Source of the DNA: an uncultured Oscillospiraceae bacterium
GTDB taxonomy: Bacteria > Bacillota > Clostridia > Oscillospirales > Oscillospiraceae
Direction: 5' to 3'
Length of the DNA stretch: 47,930 nucleotides
Assembly: GCA_947627745.1 (NCBI GenBank)
Contig: CANQXH010000006.1
Location: 1-47,930, forward strand
Every line of letters starts with the position of its first letter. Position 1 is the first letter of the stretch. Position numbers and translations under genes: made by a program. The notes beneath the pieces are model-generated. The model was not told where the DNA came from. It did no database searches and worked only from the letters and a program-made list of their open reading frames with translations. Positions 9,696 through 18,640 of the stretch are shown here, piece after piece.

Positions 9696-10784
9696 TTGGA
9701 CAGCGGGTATACCGGAAGTGCAGACAGCGAATACCGGCGCATTTCCTCTGGGGAGATGACGCCCAAAATGGCGGCGGCGTATCTGCGGGATCTGCGGATC
9801 CCTCTGCGGCGCTTTGGCGACGTCCTGCGGGAGATGTATCCCTACCCCGACCTGAGCCTGCGGGTGGCGGCACTGTTCGCGGAGGGCGGGACCGCCCTGG
9901 AATCGGGGAAGCGGAAGGTGAGCAACTGGCTCTCCAGCGCCTGCAAGCCCGGCAGCCGGGAGGATGTGTTCCGAATCGCCTTTGCCCTGGACTTGAGCGA
10001 GGAGCAGGCGGACAGGCTGCTGGGCCTGTGTACCGACTATGGCATCAACTACCGCTGCGGCCGGGAGCTGGTGTATGCCTGGTGCCTGCGCAGCGGCAGA
10101 GGTTACCGGGACGCCCGGAAGCTCTACCGGTCCTTGCCCCCGGAGCCGCCCCAAGGCGTGAACGCGGATATCGAGCTGACCCACCGGCTCCATTGGCTGT
10201 TCCTCCAGGCGGAGACGGAGGAGGATCTGAGGCGGTATTACCAGGAGAACCTGCCCTATTTCGGCTCCTACCATATCCGTTCCTATTTTTATTTTCAGCA
10301 GTACATCGGCTGCCTCATCCGCCCGGATTCCAGCAACGGGGAGCAGGAGAAGCCCTACTCCCTGGAGCAGGTGACGGAGGTGTACCTGTCCATGCACATG
10401 CCCTCCGGGGCGGACCGGCGGGGCTACTCCGCCATCCAGAAGCTGATCAAGCGGAACTGGCCCAACGCCACCGCGCTGAAAAACATCGTGAGCCAAAAGC
10501 AGGAGGTGCCCAGGAAGCTGCTGCTCCTGCTCTACATCATCACGGAAAACGTCAAAAACGGGGAGTACGCCGAGACGGACGAGGACTATCTGTCCTTGGA
10601 GGACCGGCTGGACAGCCACTGGTGGAGCGTCAACGCCATGCTCAGCGACTGCGGAATGCCGGGGCTGGACCCCCGGAACGCCTTTGACTGGCTGGTGCTT
10701 TACGCCCTCACCGCCACCGGGGATGAGAGCATGAGCGAGCGGATGGAGAAGGTCCTTGACGATCTGTTTGAGGACGTGCGGTAA
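9696..10784 (+). CDS. Unknown protein with an N-terminal XRE-like segment and helical C-terminus
   Basis: 362 aa from a TTG start at 9696, chosen for the GGGAAGGGAG site 10 nt upstream; an ATG at 9756 is the alternative. Residues about 68-135 (GKRKVSNWLS, then IAFALDLSEEQADRLLG and an RELVYAW helix) resemble the 'ALELNLEEAEELL' repressor-like domain seen in many Bacillota regulators and also encoded at 37560 in this window. The remaining 220 residues are predicted helical, rich in Tyr, Leu and Glu, with no signal peptide or clear membrane segment. No enzyme motif is visible. It converges on the Ser/Thr kinase operon. It may be a cytosolic DNA-binding or scaffold protein; the function is unknown. 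Confidence 0.75.
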   Translation: MDSGYTGSADSEYRRISSGEMTPKMAAAYLRDLRIPLRRFGDVLREMYPYPDLSLRVAALFAEGGTALESGKRKVSNWLSSACKPGSREDVFRIAFALDLSEEQADRLLGLCTDYGINYRCGRELVYAWCLRSGRGYRDARKLYRSLPPEPPQGVNADIELTHRLHWLFLQAETEEDLRRYYQENLPYFGSYHIRSYFYFQQYIGCLIRPDSSNGEQEKPYSLEQVTEVYLSMHMPSGADRRGYSAIQKLIKRNWPNATALKNIVSQKQEVPRKLLLLLYIITENVKNGEYAETDEDYLSLEDRLDSHWWSVNAMLSDCGMPGLDPRNAFDWLVLYALTATGDESMSERMEKVLDDLFEDVR

Positions 10785-10810
10785 GCGACGCCCCCGAGAG
10801 ACGCGGCAGA

Positions 10811-10848
10811 AAAAAGATGGTAGACACGAAAGTGCCTACCATCTTTTT
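10811..10848. terminator. Bidirectional intrinsic terminator
   Basis: A perfect 13-bp stem (10811-10823 with 10836-10848), an A.C mismatch, then three pairs closed by a GAAA tetraloop. Flanking A5/T5 tracts serve both converging genes. Confidence 0.9.
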
Positions 10849-10901
10849 ATGATCAAAAGGCCGGGGCGTTTGGAATGCCGCCGGGCGGGCTTTTCGCCCG
10901 C

Positions 10902-13900
10902 TCAGCGGTAAACCGGGTCCCCACCGGTATACTGCCCGTCGCCGCTGGTTACCAGACTGGCCGAACGGTCCTCCAGATAGATGACGCCGTTGTTTTCCAG
11001 CAGCCCCTGGAGCCGGACCGGCTCGCCGTCGGCGCCGTAAATGTAGATCTCCCCGTTATTGACGATGTGACCGCCCAGATCGCCCCCGCCGCCGAAGCGG
11101 AGGGACCCGCCGTTGACTACGTCGGCGTCCACCCGCAGTCCCTTCCAGGACCAGTGCCACAGCTCCAGATATCCGGAGCGGATCTCGACCCGGGAGCCGC
11201 TTTGAAGGTCCACATTCGCGCAGGAGTGGTAGACCTCAGCGCCGTTTTCCAGGATCAGGCCGGAACCACTGTTCAGGTTGAAGTGGCCGACAATGTTCGC
11301 GGCGGAGCCGTCCACCAGCAGCTGCCTGCCGTCCTGGATCTCTATTCCGCCCCACACGGTCAGACTGGCGGAGTCGTGAAGCTCCACGCTGTTGATCCCC
11401 CAGCCGCTGCAAACCACCTTGCCGGCCCGCGCCACCAGAGCTTCACACTGGTTCACGGCGCCCAGAGCCAGCTGGGTGTTCTCACCGGCGACCTCCAGGA
11501 CGCCGCCGTTCATCGCCAGGATGCCGGCCAGGAGAATGCCCGTGCTGCCGTCCTGAAATTGGATGACGCCCTGGGGATGGAGGCTGATGTCGCCGCTCTT
11601 GAACAGCTGGGCGTCCCGGCACACTACCAGATGATCCGCGGTCAGCTGTCCGTGGATCTGGACCACGGAATTTACCGTCAGGGTGGTTCCGGGGGCCATG
11701 CGCAGCTGCCCGTCCAGCACCAATGGAGTGTCCAGGGCCAGATCCTCCCCCACCTCAATGACCGTGCCGGTAGGAATGTGGATTTGGCCGGCGGCGCCGC
11801 TTCGCGACGCGGTTTGAAGCTGCTCCAGGGTGGCGGCTTCCACGGCGGGGCCGCCGCCCGGTACCCGGGTCATCAGCACGGAACAGGAGATCCGCCCGTC
11901 TTGCGCCAGGCTGCCGCCGGAGGGATCGGTTATTACGATGCCGCTGCCGGTCACCTGCCCGGCTGTTCCCAGGACCAGGCCGGCGCTGTGTTCCAGCTCC
12001 AGAGTTCCGTTGTTATCCAGGACCCCTTCCAGCTGGATAAGGCCGTCCCGGTAGCAGCACATGGGGGCATAGAGGTTGATGCGCCCGCCCGCTTCCACAC
12101 GGATGCTGCCATAGTTATACATGCTGGCATAGAAGCTCCCCGGATCGCCTAGAGAGATCCCGGTCTGTTCTTTCACCGTGATGGACGCGCCCTCGCCATT
12201 GAGAAACTGTCCGCTGCTGAGAATAAAGCTATACGGCCTGTCGGGATACCCCAGCTGGGTAAGCGTCCCCAGGTTGACCATCAGACCATCCAGACTCACC
12301 GCGTGGGTGGACAGCTGCCCAAAGTTCAAATAGCAGTGGCCTTCGGTGCCGGTGTCGTAGATATCCACCTCGGCCTCGCCGTAGTTGAAAAAGTACTGGG
12401 CAAAAACGGAACCGACGATCCGGCCCCGGTTGACCAGCACGTCCGCCTCCACATACGACCCCTGGCCGTCATAGTCAAAGGGATAGACGATGCCGCCGTT
12501 CTCGCTGATCAGGATGGCGGCGTCGGTGCGCAGATAGACCCGGTCGGTGATGATCCCGTCCAGGACGATGGCCTTCTCCCCGTTGTTAACGGCGGCACGC
12601 AGCTCCTCAGAGGTTTCGACATGAACGGCGCCGTCGAAAAGCCCGTCAATATCCGCCACGGCGGTGACCCCATTGTAAGCGCCGCTGTCCCCCAGAGCCG
12701 TCAGGCTTTCCCGGCTCTCCAGAAAATAGGCCGTGGCGTGGAGGTGGCCGTCCTTTTCCACGGTCACATGCCCGCCGTCGGAGACGGTAAGCAGGGAGCA
12801 TACCCGCATTTCGCAGTCCACAGTGAGTTGACCGCCTGGGATGTCCGTCCGGTTCCACACGTCCACATCGGCGCCGGAAGCGGCTTCCATGCGCCCCTGG
12901 ACGATCAGGTCACCCACGGCCATAAACCCGCCGGTCACCAGGGAACCGTCGGGCCCGACAGTGAGGGTAAGGCCGGGGCAGAAGAGGCTGGTTCCGGCCT
13001 CCATGGTGACCGGCTTGTTGATCACGGGCAGCTCCGACGCTTCCACGTAGGTCCCCGCGAAAATGAGGACGCCGGTCACGCCGCCGTCCTCCAGGGCGGC
13101 GGCCAGGGCGGCGCCGTTGCCGGCGGCGTCGCCGCCGCTGATGGTCAGGAGCTTTTCCGGGTTCCGGGTAGGCTGGGAGACGGCCTGGCTCTGGGAAGGC
13201 GCGGAGGTTCCGGGACCGGGCCCCGCGGACCCTCCGGGGCCAAGGGCCAGGGCCATGACGATCGCCAGGACCGCCGCCGCGCCGCACGTCGCTGCAATGG
13301 GAAGCCAGGGCTTTTTCCCGCGCCGCTTCACGGAGGAGTCCTCCAAAAGGCTGTCCGGCACCGGCGGGAAATGCCAGGGGGTGTCCGCTGTGGGCGCGCC
13401 CCCGGAAAGCGGCGCTTGCTCCTCCGGCTCCGGGGCGGGTTCCATCCGAGGCGATGTTACAGGGGACCTTTGATCATTTTCCTCCATTTGCATAGCTGTA
13501 TCGGAGGAATTATCGGATTTTTCCTCCACCTTATCCTGGACCGCCGCCCAATTGCCCGGCTCCTCCCGGGGGACGCTTTCCCTGCCGCCGTCCGGGCCGT
13601 AGAGGTTCTGGGGCTTTGCCGGCACCGGCGCGCCCAGGTATAAGGACGCGTGAAATTCCCGGACCGAACGGAACCGGCGGTTGGGCTGGAGGCCCATGCC
13701 GAAGAGCAGCGCCTGCTCCTGCGCCTCCGTCAGATCCGCGCCCAGCTTCCTGGGCGGCACCAGCTCGTCGTCACAGATCCGGTCCAGGGCCTGGGGCGGC
13801 GCGACGCCGGTGAGGCAGTAGTACATGGTGGCGGCCAGGGAATACACATCCGTCCAGGGCCCCTGGCCCTTGTGCTGGTACTGCTCCACCGGGGAATAGC

Positions 13901-14588
13901 CCTGCTTGAGCACAATGGTCAGTGTCTCGTTGCCCTGGGCGGCGGATTCCCTGGCGCAGCCGAAGTCCAGCAGGCGGACCATGCCGTTTTCCAGCATCAG
14001 ATTGTCGGGGCTGATGTCCCGGTGGATCAGGCCCAGAGCGTGCATGGCTTCCAGGGCTCCGAACAGAGGCTCCACCATGGCAAGCAGCTCCCCGGCGGGG
14101 ATCCTGCCGCCCTTCCGGGCCACCAGGGCCTTAAAGGTGGTGCCGTCCACATACTCCATAACGATGTAAGCGGTGTTATTTTCCAGGAAATAGTCCCGGA
14201 CGGCTACGATCTGGGGGCTTTTATCCATCCGGGCCATGGCCTGCGCCTCCTGAATGAACCGCTCCCGGCCGCTTTCATAGCGCTGACCGGCGGCGCCGGA
14301 GAAGCAGCTGACGGCGGTGGAGACCCGGCAGTTCCGGGACACATGGTTCACAGGATAGTATTCCTTCACCGCCACCCGCAGCTTCAGCCGGGTGTCCCAG
14401 CCGATATAGGTGATGCCGAAGCCCCCCTCGCCCAGGACCCGGCCCAGCAGATACCGGCCCGCCAGCATGGTGCCGGGAGGCAGTTGGTGGGGCTGGGCGG
14501 TGTAGGCGCCGCCGGTGCGGCCGCAGTTCGGGCACGGTTCCCCGGGCATGGTGAGGGTCATGCAATAGGGGCAATACTGTTTCTCCAT
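10902..14588 (-). CDS. Membrane Ser/Thr protein kinase with N-terminal zinc ribbon and large beta-helix-like ectodomain
   Basis: 1228 aa. The ATG at 14588 is chosen because a GGAG site precedes it and the zinc ribbon CPYC...CPNC (residues 6-22) begins here; the longer open frame upstream is not protein-like. The kinase domain (about 46-320) has GEGGFG, catalytic K75 in VAVKEYYP, HRD with D191, DFG at 208-210 and YSPVEQY. An acidic/Pro-rich linker follows. One membrane helix (about 428-450) comes after KRRGKK, so the last ~780 residues are outside. They are repetitive, rich in G, N and T (GTTLTVNSVVQIHGQL-type strands), and look like a right-handed beta-helix rather than PASTA repeats. It follows a membrane FHA gene on the same strand, a likely phospho-dependent partner. 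Confidence 0.93.
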   Translation of the reverse strand: MEKQYCPYCMTLTMPGEPCPNCGRTGGAYTAQPHQLPPGTMLAGRYLLGRVLGEGGFGITYIGWDTRLKLRVAVKEYYPVNHVSRNCRVSTAVSCFSGAAGQRYESGRERFIQEAQAMARMDKSPQIVAVRDYFLENNTAYIVMEYVDGTTFKALVARKGGRIPAGELLAMVEPLFGALEAMHALGLIHRDISPDNLMLENGMVRLLDFGCARESAAQGNETLTIVLKQGYSPVEQYQHKGQGPWTDVYSLAATMYYCLTGVAPPQALDRICDDELVPPRKLGADLTEAQEQALLFGMGLQPNRRFRSVREFHASLYLGAPVPAKPQNLYGPDGGRESVPREEPGNWAAVQDKVEEKSDNSSDTAMQMEENDQRSPVTSPRMEPAPEPEEQAPLSGGAPTADTPWHFPPVPDSLLEDSSVKRRGKKPWLPIAATCGAAAVLAIVMALALGPGGSAGPGPGTSAPSQSQAVSQPTRNPEKLLTISGGDAAGNGAALAAALEDGGVTGVLIFAGTYVEASELPVINKPVTMEAGTSLFCPGLTLTVGPDGSLVTGGFMAVGDLIVQGRMEAASGADVDVWNRTDIPGGQLTVDCEMRVCSLLTVSDGGHVTVEKDGHLHATAYFLESRESLTALGDSGAYNGVTAVADIDGLFDGAVHVETSEELRAAVNNGEKAIVLDGIITDRVYLRTDAAILISENGGIVYPFDYDGQGSYVEADVLVNRGRIVGSVFAQYFFNYGEAEVDIYDTGTEGHCYLNFGQLSTHAVSLDGLMVNLGTLTQLGYPDRPYSFILSSGQFLNGEGASITVKEQTGISLGDPGSFYASMYNYGSIRVEAGGRINLYAPMCCYRDGLIQLEGVLDNNGTLELEHSAGLVLGTAGQVTGSGIVITDPSGGSLAQDGRISCSVLMTRVPGGGPAVEAATLEQLQTASRSGAAGQIHIPTGTVIEVGEDLALDTPLVLDGQLRMAPGTTLTVNSVVQIHGQLTADHLVVCRDAQLFKSGDISLHPQGVIQFQDGSTGILLAGILAMNGGVLEVAGENTQLALGAVNQCEALVARAGKVVCSGWGINSVELHDSASLTVWGGIEIQDGRQLLVDGSAANIVGHFNLNSGSGLILENGAEVYHSCANVDLQSGSRVEIRSGYLELWHWSWKGLRVDADVVNGGSLRFGGGGDLGGHIVNNGEIYIYGADGEPVRLQGLLENNGVIYLEDRSASLVTSGDGQYTGGDPVYR

Positions 14589-14749
14589 GGGAACGTCACT
14601 CCAAATTGAAAGATAGGCGATTCCGGCGGGACGGTCCGGCAGGATCCTCTGTCCCCGCCGGAATATGGGAGCCCGCGCCGGTTCGAAAGACCCCGGATAG
14701 GACGGAACCGGTTGGCGATCCTTCCCGCTAAGGGGAGGGACCGCGCTTT

Positions 14750-15349
14750 TTACATGCGGATGAGCCGGAAGGTGTTTTCCCGGGAGCCCAGGTAGAATTT
14801 GCCGCCCACCGGAATGGGGACGGGGCGGTTGGGCGGCAGCTTCCGGCCGTCGGACAGGTAGGAGCCGCGCCGGGAGCCCAGATCCACCAGGGTGGCCTGG
14901 CCCTGGCACCACCGCAGGGAGCAGTGGTGGCGGCTGATCTCCGAAGCGGCGGAGTCGTACCGCACGGCGCAGTCGTAATCCCGTCCGATGATCAGCCCGC
15001 CGCTGCCGATGCTGTACACCTGGCCCTTCAGGGGCCCGGAGAGGCAGGCCAGCCCCAAATGCCGGGTGTAGTTGAATTCATATTCGATGGGTCCGCTGAG
15101 AGGGGTCGCCATGGGGGGATCCTTGCCAGAGGACCGGGGGGCCCCGTCTTTGCCGGCGGTCCCCACGGCGAATCCAACGGCCACCAGGATGGACAGCCAC
15201 CAGGCGATGGCGCCGCCGGCGGCGCAGCACGCCAGCGCCAGAAGCGCCAAGCCGGGCTTGCCCCGGGCCCGGTTCAGAAAGAAGGGGATCAGTCCCAGCA
15301 GGGCGCCTATTATCCCGCCCAGGATGACGGAATAGAGGATGTTCGGCAT
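14750..15349 (-). CDS. Membrane-anchored FHA-domain protein
   Basis: 199 aa. Two hydrophobic helices at the N-terminus (about residues 5-25 and 33-62) are followed by a short linker and an FHA domain (about 100-199) with GGLIIGRDYDCAVRYD, ISRHHCSL and DLGSRRGSYL, the usual phosphothreonine-binding residues (R, S, N/R positions). The start at 15349 has AAAGGAGA upstream. It is transcribed ahead of the Ser/Thr kinase, 161 bp away, which suggests it reads that kinase's phosphorylation at the membrane. Confidence 0.92.
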   Translation of the reverse strand: MPNILYSVILGGIIGALLGLIPFFLNRARGKPGLALLALACCAAGGAIAWWLSILVAVGFAVGTAGKDGAPRSSGKDPPMATPLSGPIEYEFNYTRHLGLACLSGPLKGQVYSIGSGGLIIGRDYDCAVRYDSAASEISRHHCSLRWCQGQATLVDLGSRRGSYLSDGRKLPPNRPVPIPVGGKFYLGSRENTFRLIRM

Positions 15350-15399
15350 GGTTTGGTCTCCTTTCTCGGAATGGGAAGCGAATCGTTTTTTATATGCCC

Positions 15400-15408
15400 A
15401 TTATAGCA
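15400..15408 (-). promoter_or_regulatory. Promoter of the FHA-kinase operon
   Basis: Read on the minus strand: extended -10 TGC-TATAAT (15400-15408), about 51 bp before the FHA start. No good -35 is visible at 17 bp. Confidence 0.5.
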
Positions 15409-15527
15409 CCAATTCCCGCCCGCCCGTCAGGTTGCTTTCAAAAAAATTGAAAAATATTTTTTGGCGCGTTCCGCGCTGAAATAAAAAGGCAGGCGGGAGG
15501 GCATTTTCTCTGTCCTAAAAATAGGTG

Positions 15528-15556
15528 TTGACAAATGTAAACAACCGTGCTATGAT
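15528..15556 (+). promoter_or_regulatory. blaI-blaR1 promoter with BlaI-type operator
   Basis: Consensus -35 TTGACA (15528-15533), 17-bp spacer, -10 TATGAT (15551-15556). The -35/spacer holds GACA-AA-TGTA (15530-15539), one base from the TACAnnTGTA core bound by BlaI/MecI repressors, so autoregulation by BlaI is likely. Confidence 0.75.
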
Positions 15557-15587
15557 GATTCCATCACAAAAGAGAAGGAGGATGCAG

Positions 15588-15977
15588 ATGGAACTGAAAA
15601 ACAACCTGACCCCCGCGGAGTGGAGCGTGATGGAGGCCCTCTGGGCCCATCCCGGCGCCTCCGGCCGGGACATTACCGATGCCCTCCACGCCTCCGCCGG
15701 CTACCACCGCAGTACGACGCTGACCCTGCTGCGCCGCCTGGAGGAGAAGGGCGCGGTCCGTTCCGAGACCCAGGAGGGCCGCAAGGCGTTCTATCCCCTG
15801 ATTCCCCGGGAGGACGCGGCGCTGCGGGAGGCGGAGGATGTGCTGAGCCGGGCGTACCGGGGCAGCGTGAGCCTGCTGGTCAGCGCCCTGACCCGGAAGC
15901 AGACCCTGCCCCCGGAGGAACTCCAGCAGCTGCGGCAGATGCTCGCGCAAATGGAGGGAGGGGAAGACCATGATTGA
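15588..15977 (+). CDS. blaI: BlaI/MecI-family penicillinase repressor
   Basis: 129 aa winged-helix repressor. The ATG at 15588 lies 7 nt after AAGGAG; another in-frame ATG is at 15582. Family features are LTPAEWSVMEALW, ITDALHASAGYHRSTTLTLLRRLEEKGAV (recognition helix and wing) and YPLIPREDAALREAE. BlaI dimers bind TACA/TGTA operators and are cleaved when the partner BlaR1 is activated. The stop overlaps the blaR1 start (ATGATTGA), so translation is coupled. No beta-lactamase gene is adjacent. Confidence 0.93.
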   Translation: MELKNNLTPAEWSVMEALWAHPGASGRDITDALHASAGYHRSTTLTLLRRLEEKGAVRSETQEGRKAFYPLIPREDAALREAEDVLSRAYRGSVSLLVSALTRKQTLPPEELQQLRQMLAQMEGGEDHD

Positions 15978-18513
15978 GTGGATCCTTTCCTCGTCGGTGC
16001 TGATTTTGATCGTGGCGGGGCTGCGGCTGTTCAAGACCCGGCTTCCCGCCCGGGTGCGGTACGCCCTTTGGGCGTTGGTGCTGGTGCGGCTGCTGGTGCC
16101 GGTGAGCGTGGGCAGCCTGGCCTTCAGCGTAGGCTCCGTGGTCCAGGAAGCGGAGCGGACCCAGCCGGTGCAGCGGATCGTGGAGGTGGTCCGGCAGCCC
16201 CTAATCCCGTCTCCGGCGGGCAGTCCGGCGGGAGGCCTTCCAGCCGCCCCCTCCGGCGTGACCGGCCCTTCGGGATCGCCGGTGACGCCCCCGGCGGAGG
16301 ATCTTCCCGCCGCCTCCGGCGTGGCCGGGACTTCCTCGGAGACGCCGGAAGACGCCCCGGCGCCCTGGGAGCTGACGCTGGCGGGACTGCTTGGGACGCT
16401 CTGGGCCGCCGGCGGCGTGGTCACAGGGGGCTACTTTCTCTGGGTGAACGCCCATCTGGCGCGGCAGCTCCGCCGGTCCCGGCGGAAGCTGGAGATCCCG
16501 GAGAGCAAGCTGCCGGTGTATGTCTCGCCGGAGGTGGAGACGCCCTGCCTGTTTGGCCTTTTCGCGCCCAAGGTGTACCTTTCAGAGGAGGAGGCGGCGG
16601 ATCCCGTGGTCCTGCGCCATACCCTGGCCCATGAGCAGACCCATTTCCGCCATGGCGACCATGTGTGGGCCCTGCTGCGGGGCGTGTGCCTGGCGGTCCA
16701 CTGGTATAATCCCCTGGTCTGGTGGGGAGCGGTGCTGTCCTGCCGGGACGGGGAGCTGGCCTGCGACGAGGGCACCCTGGCCCGGCTGGGGGAGGAGGAG
16801 CGCCGTGCCTATGGCGAGACGCTGCTGAATCTGACGGTGAGCAAGCCGGTGTCCCCGCTGGTCACCGCCACCATGGCGGGGGGCAGCAATCTGCGGGAGC
16901 GGATCGAGGGCATCGTCCGCAAGCCCCGGACCTCGGTCCCCATTCTGGCGGCTCTGGCGCTGGTGGTGGCGCTGGCGGTGGGCTGCACCTTCACCGGCGG
17001 GGCGGAGGAGGGCCAGTCCGATTCGCCGCCCTCCACCACCGGCGCTCAAGATTCGACCACGGGCGCTTCCACCGCCACGGAGGCCCCCACGGAACCGCCT
17101 ACGCAGGCTCCCACGGAAGGGGAAGAGGCCACCTGGTATGTCCAGGAGCCCGCGGCCCCCCTCTCCTACGCCGACCTGACCACCAAGGACCTTCCCTATT
17201 CCGGGGCTCAGTGGCTGATCTCCGGGGAGGAGGGCGCCACAATCTACGAAATTGGCGTTGAGGCCGGCGTGCTGCAAGTGCGGAACGCGCTGAACTTTGG
17301 GGATCCGGTCCACACCATCGATCTGCCGGAGGAGCTGGCGACGGCTGTTGCCCTGGGCGGAGACGGCCGGGTGGGCTATGTGGCCACCGGCGCCCAGATC
17401 GCCGCCGTAGACCTGCGGACCGGGGAAGTAAAGACCCTGGTGACGGGGGGCCAGCTGCTGGACGCGGTGATGGTAAGCTATGATGTGATCTATTACGCGG
17501 CCGAAACCGAGGACCAAACCGCCATCTTCCGGCTTTACATCCCCGAGGGGAAGATGGATCTCATTTACGGGGGCATCCCCGTGTACCCGGCCAGCGAGTT
17601 CCGGCTGATCCCCCCGGAGACCACCCTGGGCAAGGTGGGCTGGACCATGATGAATCCGGAGATGATGGCCCTTCTTAATCAGGAATACGCCAATCCGGAC
17701 AGCGTTTATAAGAACACCAGCCCCAAATTCGACTTTACCGATATATGGGGCCAGCCGGGGCAGATCGACACCTATCAGCCGACCAATTACCTGGCGCGGA
17801 GCATCTGCCAGGCCATGCAGGAGCAGTCCGGCATCCTGGCGCTGGTACGGTGCTGGTACGACCCGGTCCAAAACGAATACACCCAGGAGCTGGGGGCTAT
17901 TGACGACTGCTTCACCGGCACCGGCCTTTGGCATGACCACTACGACCCCGAGGCGGAGGCCCCCGCCGTGCCGGTGGTGAACTTTGGCAGCTGGGAGGAC
18001 ATGGGGGTAGCGCCCCTGCCCCAGACCCCGGAAGAGCTGCTGGCGGAGACGGAAGACCAGGATTTCTACACCGGCCTTCTCTACGCTGCGCCCTATGAGC
18101 GGCCCACCCTCTACGCCGGGAATCCGGGAGAGCCCTTGACGCAGGTGCTGGCGGAGCCGGTGACCCAGTGGGAAAATTCCCGGTACTACCTCTACGCCAT
18201 CACCGACGATGGAGCGCTGATGCAGGTGAGCCTGGATGGCAGTATCCGCAACACCCTCTATCGGGCCCGGTATGGCGCGCTTCGGGACGCGGACTACCAG
18301 TGCGGCATGGTGTTCCTGCTGGACGGGGACTATCTGGTGCAGCTGGACCTGACCACCATGCGGCAGCGGACCCTCCTGGAGGCCGAGGCCATGGTGGACT
18401 GCCGGTACCTCGCCGAAAATCAGGTCTATATCTGCCAGTCCAAGGGCCTGCACCAGATGCAGTACATCCTGGACCTGGAGACCCAGACCCTGGAGGAGAC
18501 CGTATTCAACTAA
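15970..18513 (+). CDS. blaR1: BlaR1-like M56 metallopeptidase with an unusual extracellular sensor domain
   Basis: 847 aa. N-terminal helices (about 4-18 and 32-58), a Pro/Ser-rich segment (75-130), another helix (about 135-158), then the M56 zincin with HEQTH (221-225) and ACDEG (266-267, third ligand). A further helix near 322-338 ends in VAVGC. Instead of the penicillin-binding domain of classical BlaR1, a Thr/Pro-rich linker leads to about 480 residues with repeated beta-strands (GVLQVRNALNFG, VGYVATGAQIAAVDLRTG, YYLYAITDDGALMQVSLDG), resembling a beta-propeller such as DUF5050. No SxxK penicillin-binding motif was recognised. It is paired with BlaI; the ligand is probably not a beta-lactam or is sensed indirectly. 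Confidence 0.9.
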   Translation: MIEWILSSSVLILIVAGLRLFKTRLPARVRYALWALVLVRLLVPVSVGSLAFSVGSVVQEAERTQPVQRIVEVVRQPLIPSPAGSPAGGLPAAPSGVTGPSGSPVTPPAEDLPAASGVAGTSSETPEDAPAPWELTLAGLLGTLWAAGGVVTGGYFLWVNAHLARQLRRSRRKLEIPESKLPVYVSPEVETPCLFGLFAPKVYLSEEEAADPVVLRHTLAHEQTHFRHGDHVWALLRGVCLAVHWYNPLVWWGAVLSCRDGELACDEGTLARLGEEERRAYGETLLNLTVSKPVSPLVTATMAGGSNLRERIEGIVRKPRTSVPILAALALVVALAVGCTFTGGAEEGQSDSPPSTTGAQDSTTGASTATEAPTEPPTQAPTEGEEATWYVQEPAAPLSYADLTTKDLPYSGAQWLISGEEGATIYEIGVEAGVLQVRNALNFGDPVHTIDLPEELATAVALGGDGRVGYVATGAQIAAVDLRTGEVKTLVTGGQLLDAVMVSYDVIYYAAETEDQTAIFRLYIPEGKMDLIYGGIPVYPASEFRLIPPETTLGKVGWTMMNPEMMALLNQEYANPDSVYKNTSPKFDFTDIWGQPGQIDTYQPTNYLARSICQAMQEQSGILALVRCWYDPVQNEYTQELGAIDDCFTGTGLWHDHYDPEAEAPAVPVVNFGSWEDMGVAPLPQTPEELLAETEDQDFYTGLLYAAPYERPTLYAGNPGEPLTQVLAEPVTQWENSRYYLYAITDDGALMQVSLDGSIRNTLYRARYGALRDADYQCGMVFLLDGDYLVQLDLTTMRQRTLLEAEAMVDCRYLAENQVYICQSKGLHQMQYILDLETQTLEETVFN

Positions 18514-18537
18514 AACAGTACGGGCGCCGCAATAAAA

Positions 18538-18552
18538 TAAGAATAATTCTCA
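18538..18552 (+). promoter_or_regulatory. PerR-like box upstream of rubrerythrin
   Basis: TAAGAATAATTCTCA matches the PerR/Fur-type 7-1-7 dyad TTAGAATnATTCTAA at 12 of 14 informative positions. It sits 8 bp before the -35. Confidence 0.6.
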
Positions 18553-18560
18553 AATAGGGA

Positions 18561-18589
18561 TTGCATTTTTCCCTCCGATCCGATATAAT
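18561..18589 (+). promoter_or_regulatory. Rubrerythrin promoter
   Basis: -35 TTGCAT (18561-18566), 17-bp spacer, -10 TATAAT (18584-18589). The leader is about 45 nt and ends in an AGGAGG site. Confidence 0.75.
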
Positions 18590-18640
18590 ATCCCAAAAGG
18601 CAGCCGAGGCCGCCGGAATTTTGATCAGGAGGTATGTCCC

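Noticed and set aside
12303-13643. Long plus-strand frame opposite the Ser/Thr kinase
   Set aside because: Low-complexity antisense frame with no domain; the minus-strand kinase is unambiguous.
14589-14912. N-terminal extension of the Ser/Thr kinase frame
   Set aside because: The 108 extra residues are Pro/Arg/Gly-rich, overlap the FHA gene and have no start signal; the zinc ribbon start at 14588 has an RBS.
16582-18453. 623-codon minus-strand frame opposite blaR1
   Set aside because: Antisense to a clear M56 peptidase gene; composition is unlike the other proteins in the window.
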